Assembly: GCF_008386505.1 (NCBI RefSeq)
Contig: NZ_VUNZ01000001.1
Coordinates: 1,419,937-1,483,936 of the forward strand
Length of the DNA: 64,000 nucleotides
Origin: Chryseobacterium sediminis
Lineage (GTDB): Bacteria; Bacteroidota; Bacteroidia; Flavobacteriales; Weeksellaceae
Reading direction: 5' to 3'
Translations under genes and position numbers: made by a program
The notes under the pieces: generated by a model
Seen by the model: the letters and a program-made list of their open reading frames with translations, nothing else
The model's database searches: none
What the model was told of the DNA's origin: nothing
Shown: positions 44,402 to 53,045 of the stretch, in pieces
Numbering within the stretch: the first letter of the stretch is position 1
How the letters are laid out: each line of letters opens with the position of its first letter

Positions 44402-47400
44402 ATGAGCAGACACAAAAAAACATTTGCGCCGAGGGCCGGCAGGTCCGATAAGCAAAAAAACAACAGTAAAGAAGATAAAGAAAAGCCTGAGCAGATCACC
44501 GATCAGGACAGCAAAATATCCCTCGCAAAAACAGAAGTTACCCAAATAACATATAGTCCTTTTAAAACCAGAGCATTCAGTAAAGTAGAAAAAAACGGAT
44601 CTGTCATTCAATTGTTTGACACAGGGCAGCATGTTTCAACGCTTAATACCACACTTGAAAAGTTAGGGCATAAAGTATCTGAAAATAAGGCTTATTTTGG
44701 TGATAAAACAAGGCTTGCACTCATCAACTTTCAAAGCAATAACGGCATTACAGCTTCCGGAATTTTTGATAAGGAAACTTTGTTGAAAATGAATCACGAA
44801 ACAAAAAAATCAGATGAAGGGGAAACTATCGGAAAAACCACATTATCAAATAAAAAAACAGAATCGGACACAAGAAATAAAGGTATATCTGAACCTGCAT
44901 CTCTTTTAGAATCTAAGCTTGAAAGTCAAGAATTTTTTCAATCATCTTTCCAAACAGGCAAAGATCCTATACAATTAAAAAAATGTAACCCTGAACATGC
45001 AAATGATTATTGCCTAATTGTTAGCTTCATTCCCAATACAAAAATCCCAAAAGGCAATACAATTGAAGGATATGTTATTTATTATCAGGCTGTATATGGT
45101 GGCAGTAAAGAGAATGCGATAAAAGTAGCTGAGAGCTGGGGTGAAGAGGGTAGAATAAACTTTGCAGGAGAGATCAAAGCAGGAACACCAACAAATGTTA
45201 CTGTACCTCTTGAGAAATATCTGGATAATCTTTTCTTTGGAGCACCAAAAAATGAATCTGCCAGAGAAGCTTTAAAACAAAAATTATTAGGAATTGTAGA
45301 CAATGATCAAGATAAAAAAAATGAAAAGAAAATTAACAGAGAAGAGCTTAACAAATTTTTAACTAGCGAATACAGTAAAATTACAGAGGATAGTGAATAT
45401 ATAGCACTAAAAAACAAACTAAAATCTTTAAAAGCACCTGAACTTTCTCCAAAAGGTAAAAAAGCAGCTGCACTTTTAGAGAAAACCCCTAAAAATAGCG
45501 AAGCTCAAGACATATTAATTGAAGAGTTTGAAAAATTCGGAAAAGAAATGGCTCTTTATATGCTTCAAATTAACAGGAAATTAATTCTTACAGAGGCAGA
45601 GAGACATGGTATTTGGCTGCCATATGGAGAGCATAAAAATAAATTACAGGAACTTAAAACCGGTATAGAAGCTTATAAAAAACAAATGGCTGCTATACAA
45701 GCTAGTCTGCCTAGTTTTAAAGAGCAGCAAAAGCTATATCAAGAAGCCTACGATGCTGTTGGTAGGGATCCTTATGCAACAGACATTCATGATCAAAAAA
45801 TAAATAAAGCATCAGGAATTGAAAGAAAATACTCTGCCAGAAATGAAATCTACAGATCTATTCCTATTTTATCAATAGGTGATGATTTCAACAATAAAGG
45901 ACTGAAAGTCGAAAAGCAAGAATGGGCTCCTGATTGGGAAAATTTTGATTTCAAAACCGACGAACAAATTATAGCTGCTTTAAAAAACAGTATTATAACA
46001 CAGTTGGAAAAAATAAATGAAGCTGAAGAAAATATAATAGATGAGGATTTAGATTTTATTTGGGATTTGGGAGAACTTATTCCTATTTCTATACAACAAG
46101 CAGGTATTTCCAGCAATAAAAATGCTGTAAAAGTTATACAGGATAAAGTCCGACAAGAAGCGAAATATGAATTTATAAAAAATATTATTCTTATAGCCGG
46201 AGGTATCATTCTTTCCATTGTATCTTTAGGGCAGGCTACTCCATTTTTGTTAGCTATTTTAGCCAGCGGTGGTACTTTAGCGATTAGTACATATTTTGTA
46301 AAACAGGAGATTCATGACTATAACTTAAACCAAAGTTTATATGATGCCTCAATACAAGTCGGGCAGGTGCTGCAAGGTGACGATCCTAGCTTGGCTTGGC
46401 TGGTACTCGCCATTGCTGGTGCTGCGTTAGATGCAGGATCATTAGCAAAAATACTAAGATCAGCTAAACCTATTTCTGCAGCAGCCAAGGCATTTAATGA
46501 TGCCGACGATACTACAAAAGCATTAACTATATTAGAAAGTGATCTACTTAAAATTGAAGGTCTTGAAAAAAAAGTAAGGGAAAATATTGTTAAACAGGCC
46601 AAAATACAAGCCCAACAGCAAAAAATACTGGCTGGCTTTGTAAAAGCAAAACAGCTTACCTACGCAACAATACCAGGTTTAGCACAAACAGGCGAATTAT
46701 TAGCCAGAGCGGTATTTGCTATTCGAAAAGGAATTGTTACATTTGATAGTTTTGTAGCCGAACTCAAACTAAACAAACTCATAAGTAATACAGGATTAAC
46801 CCCTGAACAATTGCTTTTGGTTAAAAATACCTTTGAAAAGGCAAAAACTTTAGCTAAAGATGACAAGCTGGCTATTGAACTTGAAAAAGCAATGGCAGAT
46901 AATGACCTTGTAAAGGTGAGGAGTTTACTGGAAGAAACTGAAAAAATTAAAGGTGAAAAACCGGTCAAAAATACTAATTTAGATGAATCAAAATCACCTA
47001 AAGAAAAGGAAACAAATTCCAGAGAGAGCAAGATTGAAGAAGAAGATATTTCTATTCCCTCTTCAATTAAAACAACAGAACAAATAATTACTGAAGCATC
47101 AGATAAATTATCTCAAATAATACCTGGTCTCTCAAAAGATCAAGCAACATTTATCTTAAAACAGGCATTTTCTAGAAACTCTTCTGTTATATTTGGTGGT
47201 AGTAGAATAAGAGGTAATTATACTCTAACAAGTGATTTAGATGTTGGATTTGGTCAATTGACAAGCTCTCAAGCAGGAAAAATAATAAAATCAAATAATG
47301 CTATTTTTGATGCCGGAAAAATTGAAGGATGGTTAAAAATGGAAACGACTAAAATAATTCCAGGTAATGAAACAAAAAGTATTGAAAGAATTACAACTCC

Positions 47401-47554
47401 TGAAGATTTTTTTCAGAGATCTGGTGTCAGATCAGCAGAAGATGCAAAAGCAGGTGAAGCATATGGTCCATCAGGATCTATTACAGTTGAACCAGACGGA
47501 AATATTTTTAAAATAGATATAAATGGAAACCAAACAAATATTAAATTAAATTAA
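44402..47554 (+). CDS. eCIS effector with PG-binding-like domain and nucleotidyltransferase toxin end
   Basis: The 1050-aa protein has a basic, disordered N-terminus (MSRHKKTFAPRAGRSDKQKN), then a peptidoglycan-binding-type domain (about 60-135, VSTLNTTLEKLGHKVSE and LINFQSNNGITASGIFD). A long helical body contains a hydrophobic segment at about 595-640 (ILIAGGIILSIVSLG). The C-terminal domain opens with GGSRIRGNYTLTSDLDVGFG (about 932-951). GGSxxxG followed by SDLDVG is the active-site signature of DNA polymerase beta-type nucleotidyltransferases, used by polymorphic toxins of this class. The end FFQRSGVRSAEDAKAGEAYG is also typical of the domain. It follows the ATPase gene and precedes a small acidic gene, so it is a probable injected toxin. 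Target unknown. Confidence 0.8.
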   Translation: MSRHKKTFAPRAGRSDKQKNNSKEDKEKPEQITDQDSKISLAKTEVTQITYSPFKTRAFSKVEKNGSVIQLFDTGQHVSTLNTTLEKLGHKVSENKAYFGDKTRLALINFQSNNGITASGIFDKETLLKMNHETKKSDEGETIGKTTLSNKKTESDTRNKGISEPASLLESKLESQEFFQSSFQTGKDPIQLKKCNPEHANDYCLIVSFIPNTKIPKGNTIEGYVIYYQAVYGGSKENAIKVAESWGEEGRINFAGEIKAGTPTNVTVPLEKYLDNLFFGAPKNESAREALKQKLLGIVDNDQDKKNEKKINREELNKFLTSEYSKITEDSEYIALKNKLKSLKAPELSPKGKKAAALLEKTPKNSEAQDILIEEFEKFGKEMALYMLQINRKLILTEAERHGIWLPYGEHKNKLQELKTGIEAYKKQMAAIQASLPSFKEQQKLYQEAYDAVGRDPYATDIHDQKINKASGIERKYSARNEIYRSIPILSIGDDFNNKGLKVEKQEWAPDWENFDFKTDEQIIAALKNSIITQLEKINEAEENIIDEDLDFIWDLGELIPISIQQAGISSNKNAVKVIQDKVRQEAKYEFIKNIILIAGGIILSIVSLGQATPFLLAILASGGTLAISTYFVKQEIHDYNLNQSLYDASIQVGQVLQGDDPSLAWLVLAIAGAALDAGSLAKILRSAKPISAAAKAFNDADDTTKALTILESDLLKIEGLEKKVRENIVKQAKIQAQQQKILAGFVKAKQLTYATIPGLAQTGELLARAVFAIRKGIVTFDSFVAELKLNKLISNTGLTPEQLLLVKNTFEKAKTLAKDDKLAIELEKAMADNDLVKVRSLLEETEKIKGEKPVKNTNLDESKSPKEKETNSRESKIEEEDISIPSSIKTTEQIITEASDKLSQIIPGLSKDQATFILKQAFSRNSSVIFGGSRIRGNYTLTSDLDVGFGQLTSSQAGKIIKSNNAIFDAGKIEGWLKMETTKIIPGNETKSIERITTPEDFFQRSGVRSAEDAKAGEAYGPSGSITVEPDGNIFKIDINGNQTNIKLN

Positions 47555-47570
47555 ATTAAAGATAAATAAG

Positions 47571-48023
47571 ATGCAAGTATACATTAATAATCAAGAAACG
47601 AATTCTCAACATTTATTCTATGATGAACATTACTATGAAAAATATATTGAAGACAAAGAAATATATCAATTTGATATAAATATTGAGCTAGATATTTTCA
47701 ATAAAATAATGCAACCCAAGTATGAAGAATTGTTGAATGAATTAATAGAAGATGATAAACAAACCGGTGAAAACTATGCCTTAGAATTATTTGAAAATCT
47801 TACCGAATATCCTTCTTATGAAGATATTTTGAATGACTCAAAAATTGGAATGAAAGAAAAAATGAGCTATCTTAATACTTTTTTTATATCACAAATTTTG
47901 AATGTGTATTTTAGTCAGAAAAGTAACTTTGATAATAAACGTTGGGTAATAAGGGAAGTTTTGTATCTAAATCAAAAAGAAAATAATGTTATAATCAAGG
48001 GTAATGCCCAAAAAATAGATTAA
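47571..48023 (+). CDS. Acidic small protein, probable immunity to the nucleotidyltransferase toxin
   Basis: This 150-aa, strongly acidic protein (many Glu/Asp, for example LLNELIEDDKQTGENYALEL) has no recognised domain. It starts 16 bp after the stop of the toxin gene on the same strand and is followed by a strong terminator, so it ends the plus arm. Acidic proteins in this position commonly neutralise a toxin domain by occluding its active site; that role is inferred from location and composition. Confidence 0.6.
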   Translation: MQVYINNQETNSQHLFYDEHYYEKYIEDKEIYQFDINIELDIFNKIMQPKYEELLNELIEDDKQTGENYALELFENLTEYPSYEDILNDSKIGMKEKMSYLNTFFISQILNVYFSQKSNFDNKRWVIREVLYLNQKENNVIIKGNAQKID

Positions 48024-48079
48024 TTATAGTAGTACAAACAAATTATTCTATTCTTAATATTATCAATAAATTGTATCAA

Positions 48080-48103
48080 GGTTAGCTCAAAAATGAGCTA
48101 ACC
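48080..48103. terminator. Perfect 10-bp hairpin
   Basis: GGTTAGCTCA and TGAGCTAACC form a perfect stem around AAAA. It lies 57 bp beyond the immunity gene and directly ahead of a second hairpin. Confidence 0.55.
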
Positions 48104-48105
48104 AG

Positions 48106-48138
48106 CTCTCCGAAGTCTCCCGACTTCGGAGAGTTTTA
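48106..48138 (+). terminator. Rho-independent terminator ending the eCIS plus arm
   Basis: A perfect 12-bp stem pairs CTCTCCGAAGTC with GACTTCGGAGAG around a 4-nt loop, followed by TTTTATTT. It is a textbook terminator and marks the end of the eCIS locus on this side. Confidence 0.85.
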
Positions 48139-48212
48139 TTTCAAACAAATCGCTAAACAGGCTGCAGAATATAAAAAAATAAAAACACCAAAAAATATAA
48201 ATTTACTTGAAA

Positions 48213-48470
48213 ATGAATAAAAAAGATACAATAGAAAAGATCTTATATTATCACTTTGAAATAGAAAAGATCAATAATAAGGAACACTATTCACTACTAA
48301 GAGCGGTAATGTATAAAGACACAGGATTGCAGGGAGAAGAATACTATAATGGAGAATGGCATAATGAAAAAGCAGCATTAAGTTATTATCCGGATCCAAC
48401 ACCGGGAGAATTTGTAGATGAAATCAGAGCAAAAGAGATCATGAAAATAATAGATAAAGAAGTAAGATGA
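48213..48470 (+). CDS. Small hypothetical protein coupled to an HD hydrolase
   Basis: The ATG at 48213 (MNKKDTIEKILYYHFEIEKI) is preferred over an in-frame TTG at 48207. The 85-aa product is charged, has a possible beta strand pair and a C-terminal helix, and matches no family I recognise. Its stop overlaps the start of the HD-domain gene by 4 bp (ATGA), so the two are translated together and probably act together. It lies after the terminator and so is outside the eCIS operon proper. Confidence 0.55.
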   Translation: MNKKDTIEKILYYHFEIEKINNKEHYSLLRAVMYKDTGLQGEEYYNGEWHNEKAALSYYPDPTPGEFVDEIRAKEIMKIIDKEVR

Positions 48471-48985
48471 ATTATAAAGACCAGTTGTATAATGCCAGAA
48501 AATTTGCAATAGAAAAGCACAATGGTCAGCACTATGGAATATACCCGTATGAAATTCATTTAGGCAATGTAGTAAGTATATTAATGAAATTTTCTATTCT
48601 TCCGACAAATCAAGAAAACACTGATATCCTGATAAGCGCATGGCTTCATGATATACTGGAAGATACTACAGTTTCAATAGAAGAATTAGAGAAAAAATTT
48701 GGAAAAAAAATTACTGATATTGTATTTTCTTTAACTGATGGAGAGGGGAAAAATAGAGAAGAAAGAAAAAACAATATGTATAACAAACTGATTCACAATC
48801 AAGCTGGCATTATTGTAAAATTAGCGGACAGAATAGCTAATATAGAGTTTTGTTTGATACAAAATAATAAGAAATTATATGAAATGTATCAAAAAGAACA
48901 ACCAAAATTTCAACAAATAATATCATCTAAAATGAACACAGAATTAGCAAATTCTCTATTAATCTACTTAAAAACATTACTGTAA
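48467..48985 (+). CDS. SpoT/MESH1-like HD hydrolase (alarmone hydrolase-like)
   Basis: This 172-aa single-domain HD protein has His31 in EIHLGN, the HD pair His61-Asp62 in WLHDILEDT (followed by Glu65-Asp66) and Asp121 in LADRIANI. These are the metal and substrate positions of RelA/SpoT hydrolase domains and of the stand-alone MESH1/SAH enzymes, which remove the 3' pyrophosphate from (p)ppGpp. Size fits the small hydrolase class. It is coupled to an 85-aa gene of unknown role. Its proximity to an injected nucleotidyltransferase toxin is suggestive but may be coincidence. Confidence 0.75.
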   Translation: MNYKDQLYNARKFAIEKHNGQHYGIYPYEIHLGNVVSILMKFSILPTNQENTDILISAWLHDILEDTTVSIEELEKKFGKKITDIVFSLTDGEGKNREERKNNMYNKLIHNQAGIIVKLADRIANIEFCLIQNNKKLYEMYQKEQPKFQQIISSKMNTELANSLLIYLKTLL

Positions 48986-49114
48986 AAAATCTCTATCCGA
49001 AATTGACTGCCTGATATATTTTTTTGTTACTGCTGTTAGTCAAAGCCACTATAATTTAGCTAAAAGATATTATAAAGAGTCAAAAGCAAAACATAAAATT
49101 TATATTGGGTAAAG

Positions 49115-49143
49115 AATCAGAGCAGAAATCATCTGCTCTGATT
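49115..49143. terminator. Terminator between converging genes
   Basis: A perfect 12-bp stem pairs AATCAGAGCAGA with TCTGCTCTGATT around AATCA. It separates the HD hydrolase (+) from the amidohydrolase (-). Confidence 0.65.
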
Positions 49144-49178
49144 GATATTTGATCAGCAATTATTTAATCTCTCAGACC

Positions 49179-51095
49179 TTACTGTTTGCCTGAAAAAACC
49201 ATATCTTTTTCGGTCACTATCTTGGCCGCCTGATCATTGGTATACACACATACACCGCCTACCCAGGTTTCCAATACCGGAATGTCCCGCATTTTCATAT
49301 ATTGTAATGCAGGAGTATTTAATGAAAGAGGGTTCTGTTCCAATATCACAAAATCAGCAAAATACCCCTTATCTAAAGACCCCACCCATTTGTCTGCATA
49401 ACATTGCCATGCAGCATCATAAGTAACAGCAATCAAAGCCTGTTCAGGGGTAATACGTTCTGCACTGTTTAAAACTTCAATATCTTTTGGATTCTTTTCC
49501 ATAATTCTGGTAATCGATTGTTCCATCATTCTCAAAGGGCCTAATGGACTCACCTCATTATCACTATGAAGAGTAATTCTCATACCGGCAGCAAGCGTTG
49601 AACCACAAAGATCAAGCATTTGCGCCTTTTCACCGAATATTACTTCCTTAAAAGCATATCCCCAGTAGCCTACGTGTCCGATAAGGAAACTTGGAGAAAC
49701 TCCCATTTGAAGCATATTCGTAATCTGATCTGCCGTCAGAAGCGAGCAATGCTCTATACGGTTACGAAGTTCAGAACCTTTATATTGAGCCAAAGTACGC
49801 TGATAAGCATTGATAGCAAATGTTACTGCCTGATCACCATTGGCATGAACCATTAACGGCCAGCCTTTTCCAGCCACCACAGTATTGATCAATGTATTAT
49901 AACTTGGCGGAATTGTATTGGCAGGAATACCTGTCTGCGGGAAATTAAATACCCCTGTATTATTTGCAGGATCACACAGATATGGAGTACTCTGATATCC
50001 GGTTAGTCCTTGATTTGAACCATCCGAAACCACCTTAATATGTCCATAATATACAGGCTTATAATGTTCCGGTTCTTTATAATGATCCAGATTATTTACG
50101 TCTTCCTGATTAGAACAAAGAAGTGCCCCGCCCGTTCTTACCACTTCAGGATGAGTCTCAAAATATTTGGTTAAAAGTGTTTCTGATCCCTTATTCAGTC
50201 CCGCATCATACATAAAAGTTACACCTCTTGAATTAGCCGTGTGAAAAAGCTCCGTAAGATAACGATTGATCTCTATGCTCATCGCAATGATCTGTAGTTT
50301 TACGGTCTTCAATGCCGGAGTCATCTGCAAACCTTCCTGTAGCTGGCCTTTCGTTTCACTGATATATTTGTCAACAGTTTTATACTCGTTCTTTATATCC
50401 GAATTGTGATCAAACACATACTCCAATGCCTTAGTATTCAGATAAAGGGTATGCATAGAGGCACTTAACAACATCATAGGAGTATCATGATTAATAGTAT
50501 CAAGTATTACATTATCAATCGTTATTAATTCTTTTTTGCCCTCTTTTTCCTTAAAAGGCATTAATGACGGATCCAATCCTCTACCTAAAATAACAGCTCC
50601 TGGAATTTTAGGAATATGTCCGTTGATGATTGCCCCAACAGAAGTTAAATCATACACAGCCTTTAAATTCTGCCCGTCAAAAGGACTCAGATCCAGCCAG
50701 CCAGTCATCATTGCTGTAGGAATCATATGAACATGGGGCTCTATCAGTCCTGGTAGTAAAGTTTGAGTACCTGTTAATTCTTTTCTTTGAAATCCTGAAT
50801 GCTTCTCATTCATATAGGTTTCTACCTGATCTGCTGTACCGGTTACAACTACTTTTCCGTCAGCAAATCCAATGGCATCAATGGTACCAGTTGAACCTCC
50901 GATCATTGGCAGAATATTACCTCCGCTTATCATCAGGGTTTGCGGTTTTTCATGGGTTGCTTTTCCGGAACCGGGATTTATTTTCGTCAGATTTTCGGCG
51001 CTGAAAAGCTCGTCTTTAAAAATTTTCAAAATAGGATTGTCACAAGAACAATGTGTACATCCGTGAGAGTGCGTTTGTTTAAGCTGTTTTTCCAT
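49179..51095 (-). CDS. Metal-dependent amidohydrolase (YtcJ-like)
   Basis: This 638-aa amidohydrolase-superfamily enzyme has an N-terminal Cys/His-rich patch (HSHGCTHCSC), the strand-1 metal motif EPHVHM (residues about 138-143), HANGDQA in the middle, a RIEHCS segment and HSDNEVSPLGPLRMM near the end. The latter three are typical of amidohydrolase_3/YtcJ proteins. The long N-terminal extension with a CxxC-like cluster is unusual. Substrates of this group vary widely (N-substituted amines, hydantoin-like compounds), so the reaction is not assigned. It has its own 384-bp upstream region and is not obviously co-transcribed with the ergothioneine genes. Confidence 0.8.
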   Translation of the reverse strand: MEKQLKQTHSHGCTHCSCDNPILKIFKDELFSAENLTKINPGSGKATHEKPQTLMISGGNILPMIGGSTGTIDAIGFADGKVVVTGTADQVETYMNEKHSGFQRKELTGTQTLLPGLIEPHVHMIPTAMMTGWLDLSPFDGQNLKAVYDLTSVGAIINGHIPKIPGAVILGRGLDPSLMPFKEKEGKKELITIDNVILDTINHDTPMMLLSASMHTLYLNTKALEYVFDHNSDIKNEYKTVDKYISETKGQLQEGLQMTPALKTVKLQIIAMSIEINRYLTELFHTANSRGVTFMYDAGLNKGSETLLTKYFETHPEVVRTGGALLCSNQEDVNNLDHYKEPEHYKPVYYGHIKVVSDGSNQGLTGYQSTPYLCDPANNTGVFNFPQTGIPANTIPPSYNTLINTVVAGKGWPLMVHANGDQAVTFAINAYQRTLAQYKGSELRNRIEHCSLLTADQITNMLQMGVSPSFLIGHVGYWGYAFKEVIFGEKAQMLDLCGSTLAAGMRITLHSDNEVSPLGPLRMMEQSITRIMEKNPKDIEVLNSAERITPEQALIAVTYDAAWQCYADKWVGSLDKGYFADFVILEQNPLSLNTPALQYMKMRDIPVLETWVGGVCVYTNDQAAKIVTEKDMVFSGKQ

Positions 51096-51479
51096 AAGAA
51101 TAATTTGGTTTTAAGAGTATGGTTAAAGTTTAATTCTTTCTGTATCTATTTTAATAACATCCTATCTTAACGACATAGAAAGGCAACCTTATTAACGAAT
51201 AAGACAGATTACATTATTAAAATTAAATGAGATTATTTTTAAAAGATATATTCAAATAAATATTTATGTATAAATATTTTTCATTTATTTACAGGTATTA
51301 GTTTGTTTTATAAAAATAACAAAAATATTCTTTCAACAAACTTTTTTCACTTAATATTGATTATTTTTTTCTGCCTAAAATTTTAATTTACAGTACCTTC
51401 TCATTTAATTCACATTTACAGCATACGTTTTTCAACACATTATAATGCGCTGTCTCTCAAAATTTCATGTTTAAAATCA
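51096..51479. other. AT-rich intergenic region upstream of the amidohydrolase
   Basis: No gene was seen. A -7-like TATTTTTG box (minus strand, 51320-51327) fits TAnnTTTG, but no matching -33 element is clear. Confidence 0.3.
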
Positions 51480-53045
51480 TTAGTTTGAATCCAGATAATT
51501 TTTCAGGTCTGAAATATTTTTAATTTTAAGTTCATTTGCCTGTTTCTTTCGCATCATCAAGGCATAAGCATTATTAAAACCAAGTGGTTTCAGCCATTCG
51601 ATTCCGTATTGTTTCCGGAATTCCAGATTGACATAATCAAATGTTTTTTCCGGACTCTTAGAGACTTCTTCTATCTTTTTTGCCGAAGGTTTCAGCAAAA
51701 CCAGCAGACCGGTTCCCGTATATTCGGGATAAAAATCAATTGCGTCATTCATCAGAGCATCAAAGCAGATTTTCGTTCCGCCAAGCCCTGTTTTCGTTTC
51801 CACTTTATAATCGGTATAGCCTTCAATGAGCATCTTATAAATTTCGGCAAGAATATATTGCTCACCAAAAATTTTTGACCCGATTTTTATGGTTTGGGAA
51901 TTTCCTTTACGCGGATCTTTATATAAATTGGTTTTTATTAAAAAATCTTTAGCAATTTTCTCAGGAGTCTGCTTGAGATACTCTGCTTTATAATTCAGAT
52001 CTGTCATGATTGAATCATTGAATTTCCCTGCTAAAAGATTCAGTGTTTTATCTAATTCAGGAAACTTTTCCAGTGTTTTTGTCTTGATCACCGGAGCTGC
52101 AAAATACGGAGGAAAAATCTTCTTGTCATCTTCCAGAACATACAGATCAAAAGCCTTGATTCTCCCGTCTGTTGAATATCCGCTGATGAGGTCCAGGTCT
52201 TTTTCGTAGGCTGCTTTGTACATAATAGCATCACTTACAACCAGAGGATGCGCATCAATCCCGTATACAGAACGAAGTCCCAGATCTCCGTCCTGCCTCC
52301 CCATAAATTCAGGGGTAAAGCCTGCTTTAAGTTTATGATCTGAAACAGAAGTCAAAAGGTAAATGATCCCAATAATCGCCAATACAGCCGGAACAATATA
52401 TTTTAATTTCTTTACAGAGTGATAGCTTAATTTCTGCAAAACCGCGATGGTCTGATCTAAAAAAACCGCCAGCAACGCTGCCGGAATAGCGCCGGCCAGA
52501 ATCATATTGGTATTATTGAGGGAAATTCCGCCAAAAATAAATTCGCCCAAACCTCCTGCCGCCACAAATGAAGCTAATGTTGCCACCCCAACATTAATAA
52601 CCGCCGCCGTTCTGATACCCGCAATAATGACAGGCATCGCCAAAGGAAGCTGAACTTTGAAAAGCATTTGATTTCTATTCATTCCCATTGCTTTTGCGGC
52701 TTCAGTGACCGCCGGATCTACTTCCATTATTCCGGTGTAGGTATTTCTGATAATGGGTAAAAGCGCATAGATCAGCAATGCAACAATGGCCGGAGTTGCC
52801 CCAATCCCGAAAACAGGTATCATAAAACCGAGCAATGCAATGCTGGGAATGGTCTGCAAAATTCCGGCAATTCCCAAAACAGAACCTGATAATTTCTTTT
52901 TTCGGGCAATTAAAATCCCTAAGGGCACACCAATAATGATCGCCAGAAACAGAGACAAAAAAGTGAGTCCCAGATGCTGTACAACCTGAGTGAGCAGTTT
53001 TTCGTGCTGCTCTGCGATAAACTGCCAAAAACTCTGCTCACTCAT
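51480..53045 (-). CDS. EgtU-like ABC permease fused to a permuted ligand-binding domain
   Basis: This 521-aa fusion has an N-terminal OpuB/ProW-type permease of about 215 residues with the EAA loop EAAKAMGMNRNQM. After a final helix (about 220-238) comes an OpuAC/ProX-like binding domain. Its halves are swapped: the lobe with YSTDGRIKAFDL, DDKKIFPPY and LNYKAEYL comes first (245-385). The segment that normally opens the domain, IKIGSKIFGEQYILAEIY...YPEYTGTG...PLGFNNAYAL...ISDLKNYL, comes last (395-521). Permease-binding fusions of this class include EgtU, the ergothioneine importer of Streptococcus and Helicobacter. Placement directly after egtD-egtB and the ATPase gene makes ergothioneine (or a betaine) the likely ligand. 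It overlaps the ATPase gene by 4 bp. Confidence 0.78.
   Translation of the reverse strand: MSEQSFWQFIAEQHEKLLTQVVQHLGLTFLSLFLAIIIGVPLGILIARKKKLSGSVLGIAGILQTIPSIALLGFMIPVFGIGATPAIVALLIYALLPIIRNTYTGIMEVDPAVTEAAKAMGMNRNQMLFKVQLPLAMPVIIAGIRTAAVINVGVATLASFVAAGGLGEFIFGGISLNNTNMILAGAIPAALLAVFLDQTIAVLQKLSYHSVKKLKYIVPAVLAIIGIIYLLTSVSDHKLKAGFTPEFMGRQDGDLGLRSVYGIDAHPLVVSDAIMYKAAYEKDLDLISGYSTDGRIKAFDLYVLEDDKKIFPPYFAAPVIKTKTLEKFPELDKTLNLLAGKFNDSIMTDLNYKAEYLKQTPEKIAKDFLIKTNLYKDPRKGNSQTIKIGSKIFGEQYILAEIYKMLIEGYTDYKVETKTGLGGTKICFDALMNDAIDFYPEYTGTGLLVLLKPSAKKIEEVSKSPEKTFDYVNLEFRKQYGIEWLKPLGFNNAYALMMRKKQANELKIKNISDLKNYLDSN

Noticed and set aside
46900..47554. RelA/SpoT-type synthetase as the toxin domain
   Set aside because: The GGSRxRG...SDLDVG motif is of the polymerase-beta nucleotidyltransferase type; synthetase-specific motifs were not seen, despite the neighbouring HD hydrolase.
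1..48000. Complete prophage
   Set aside because: Lysis genes, a cI-like repressor and tail proteins are present, but no capsid, portal, terminase, integrase or replication genes were found; the tail set is eCIS-type.
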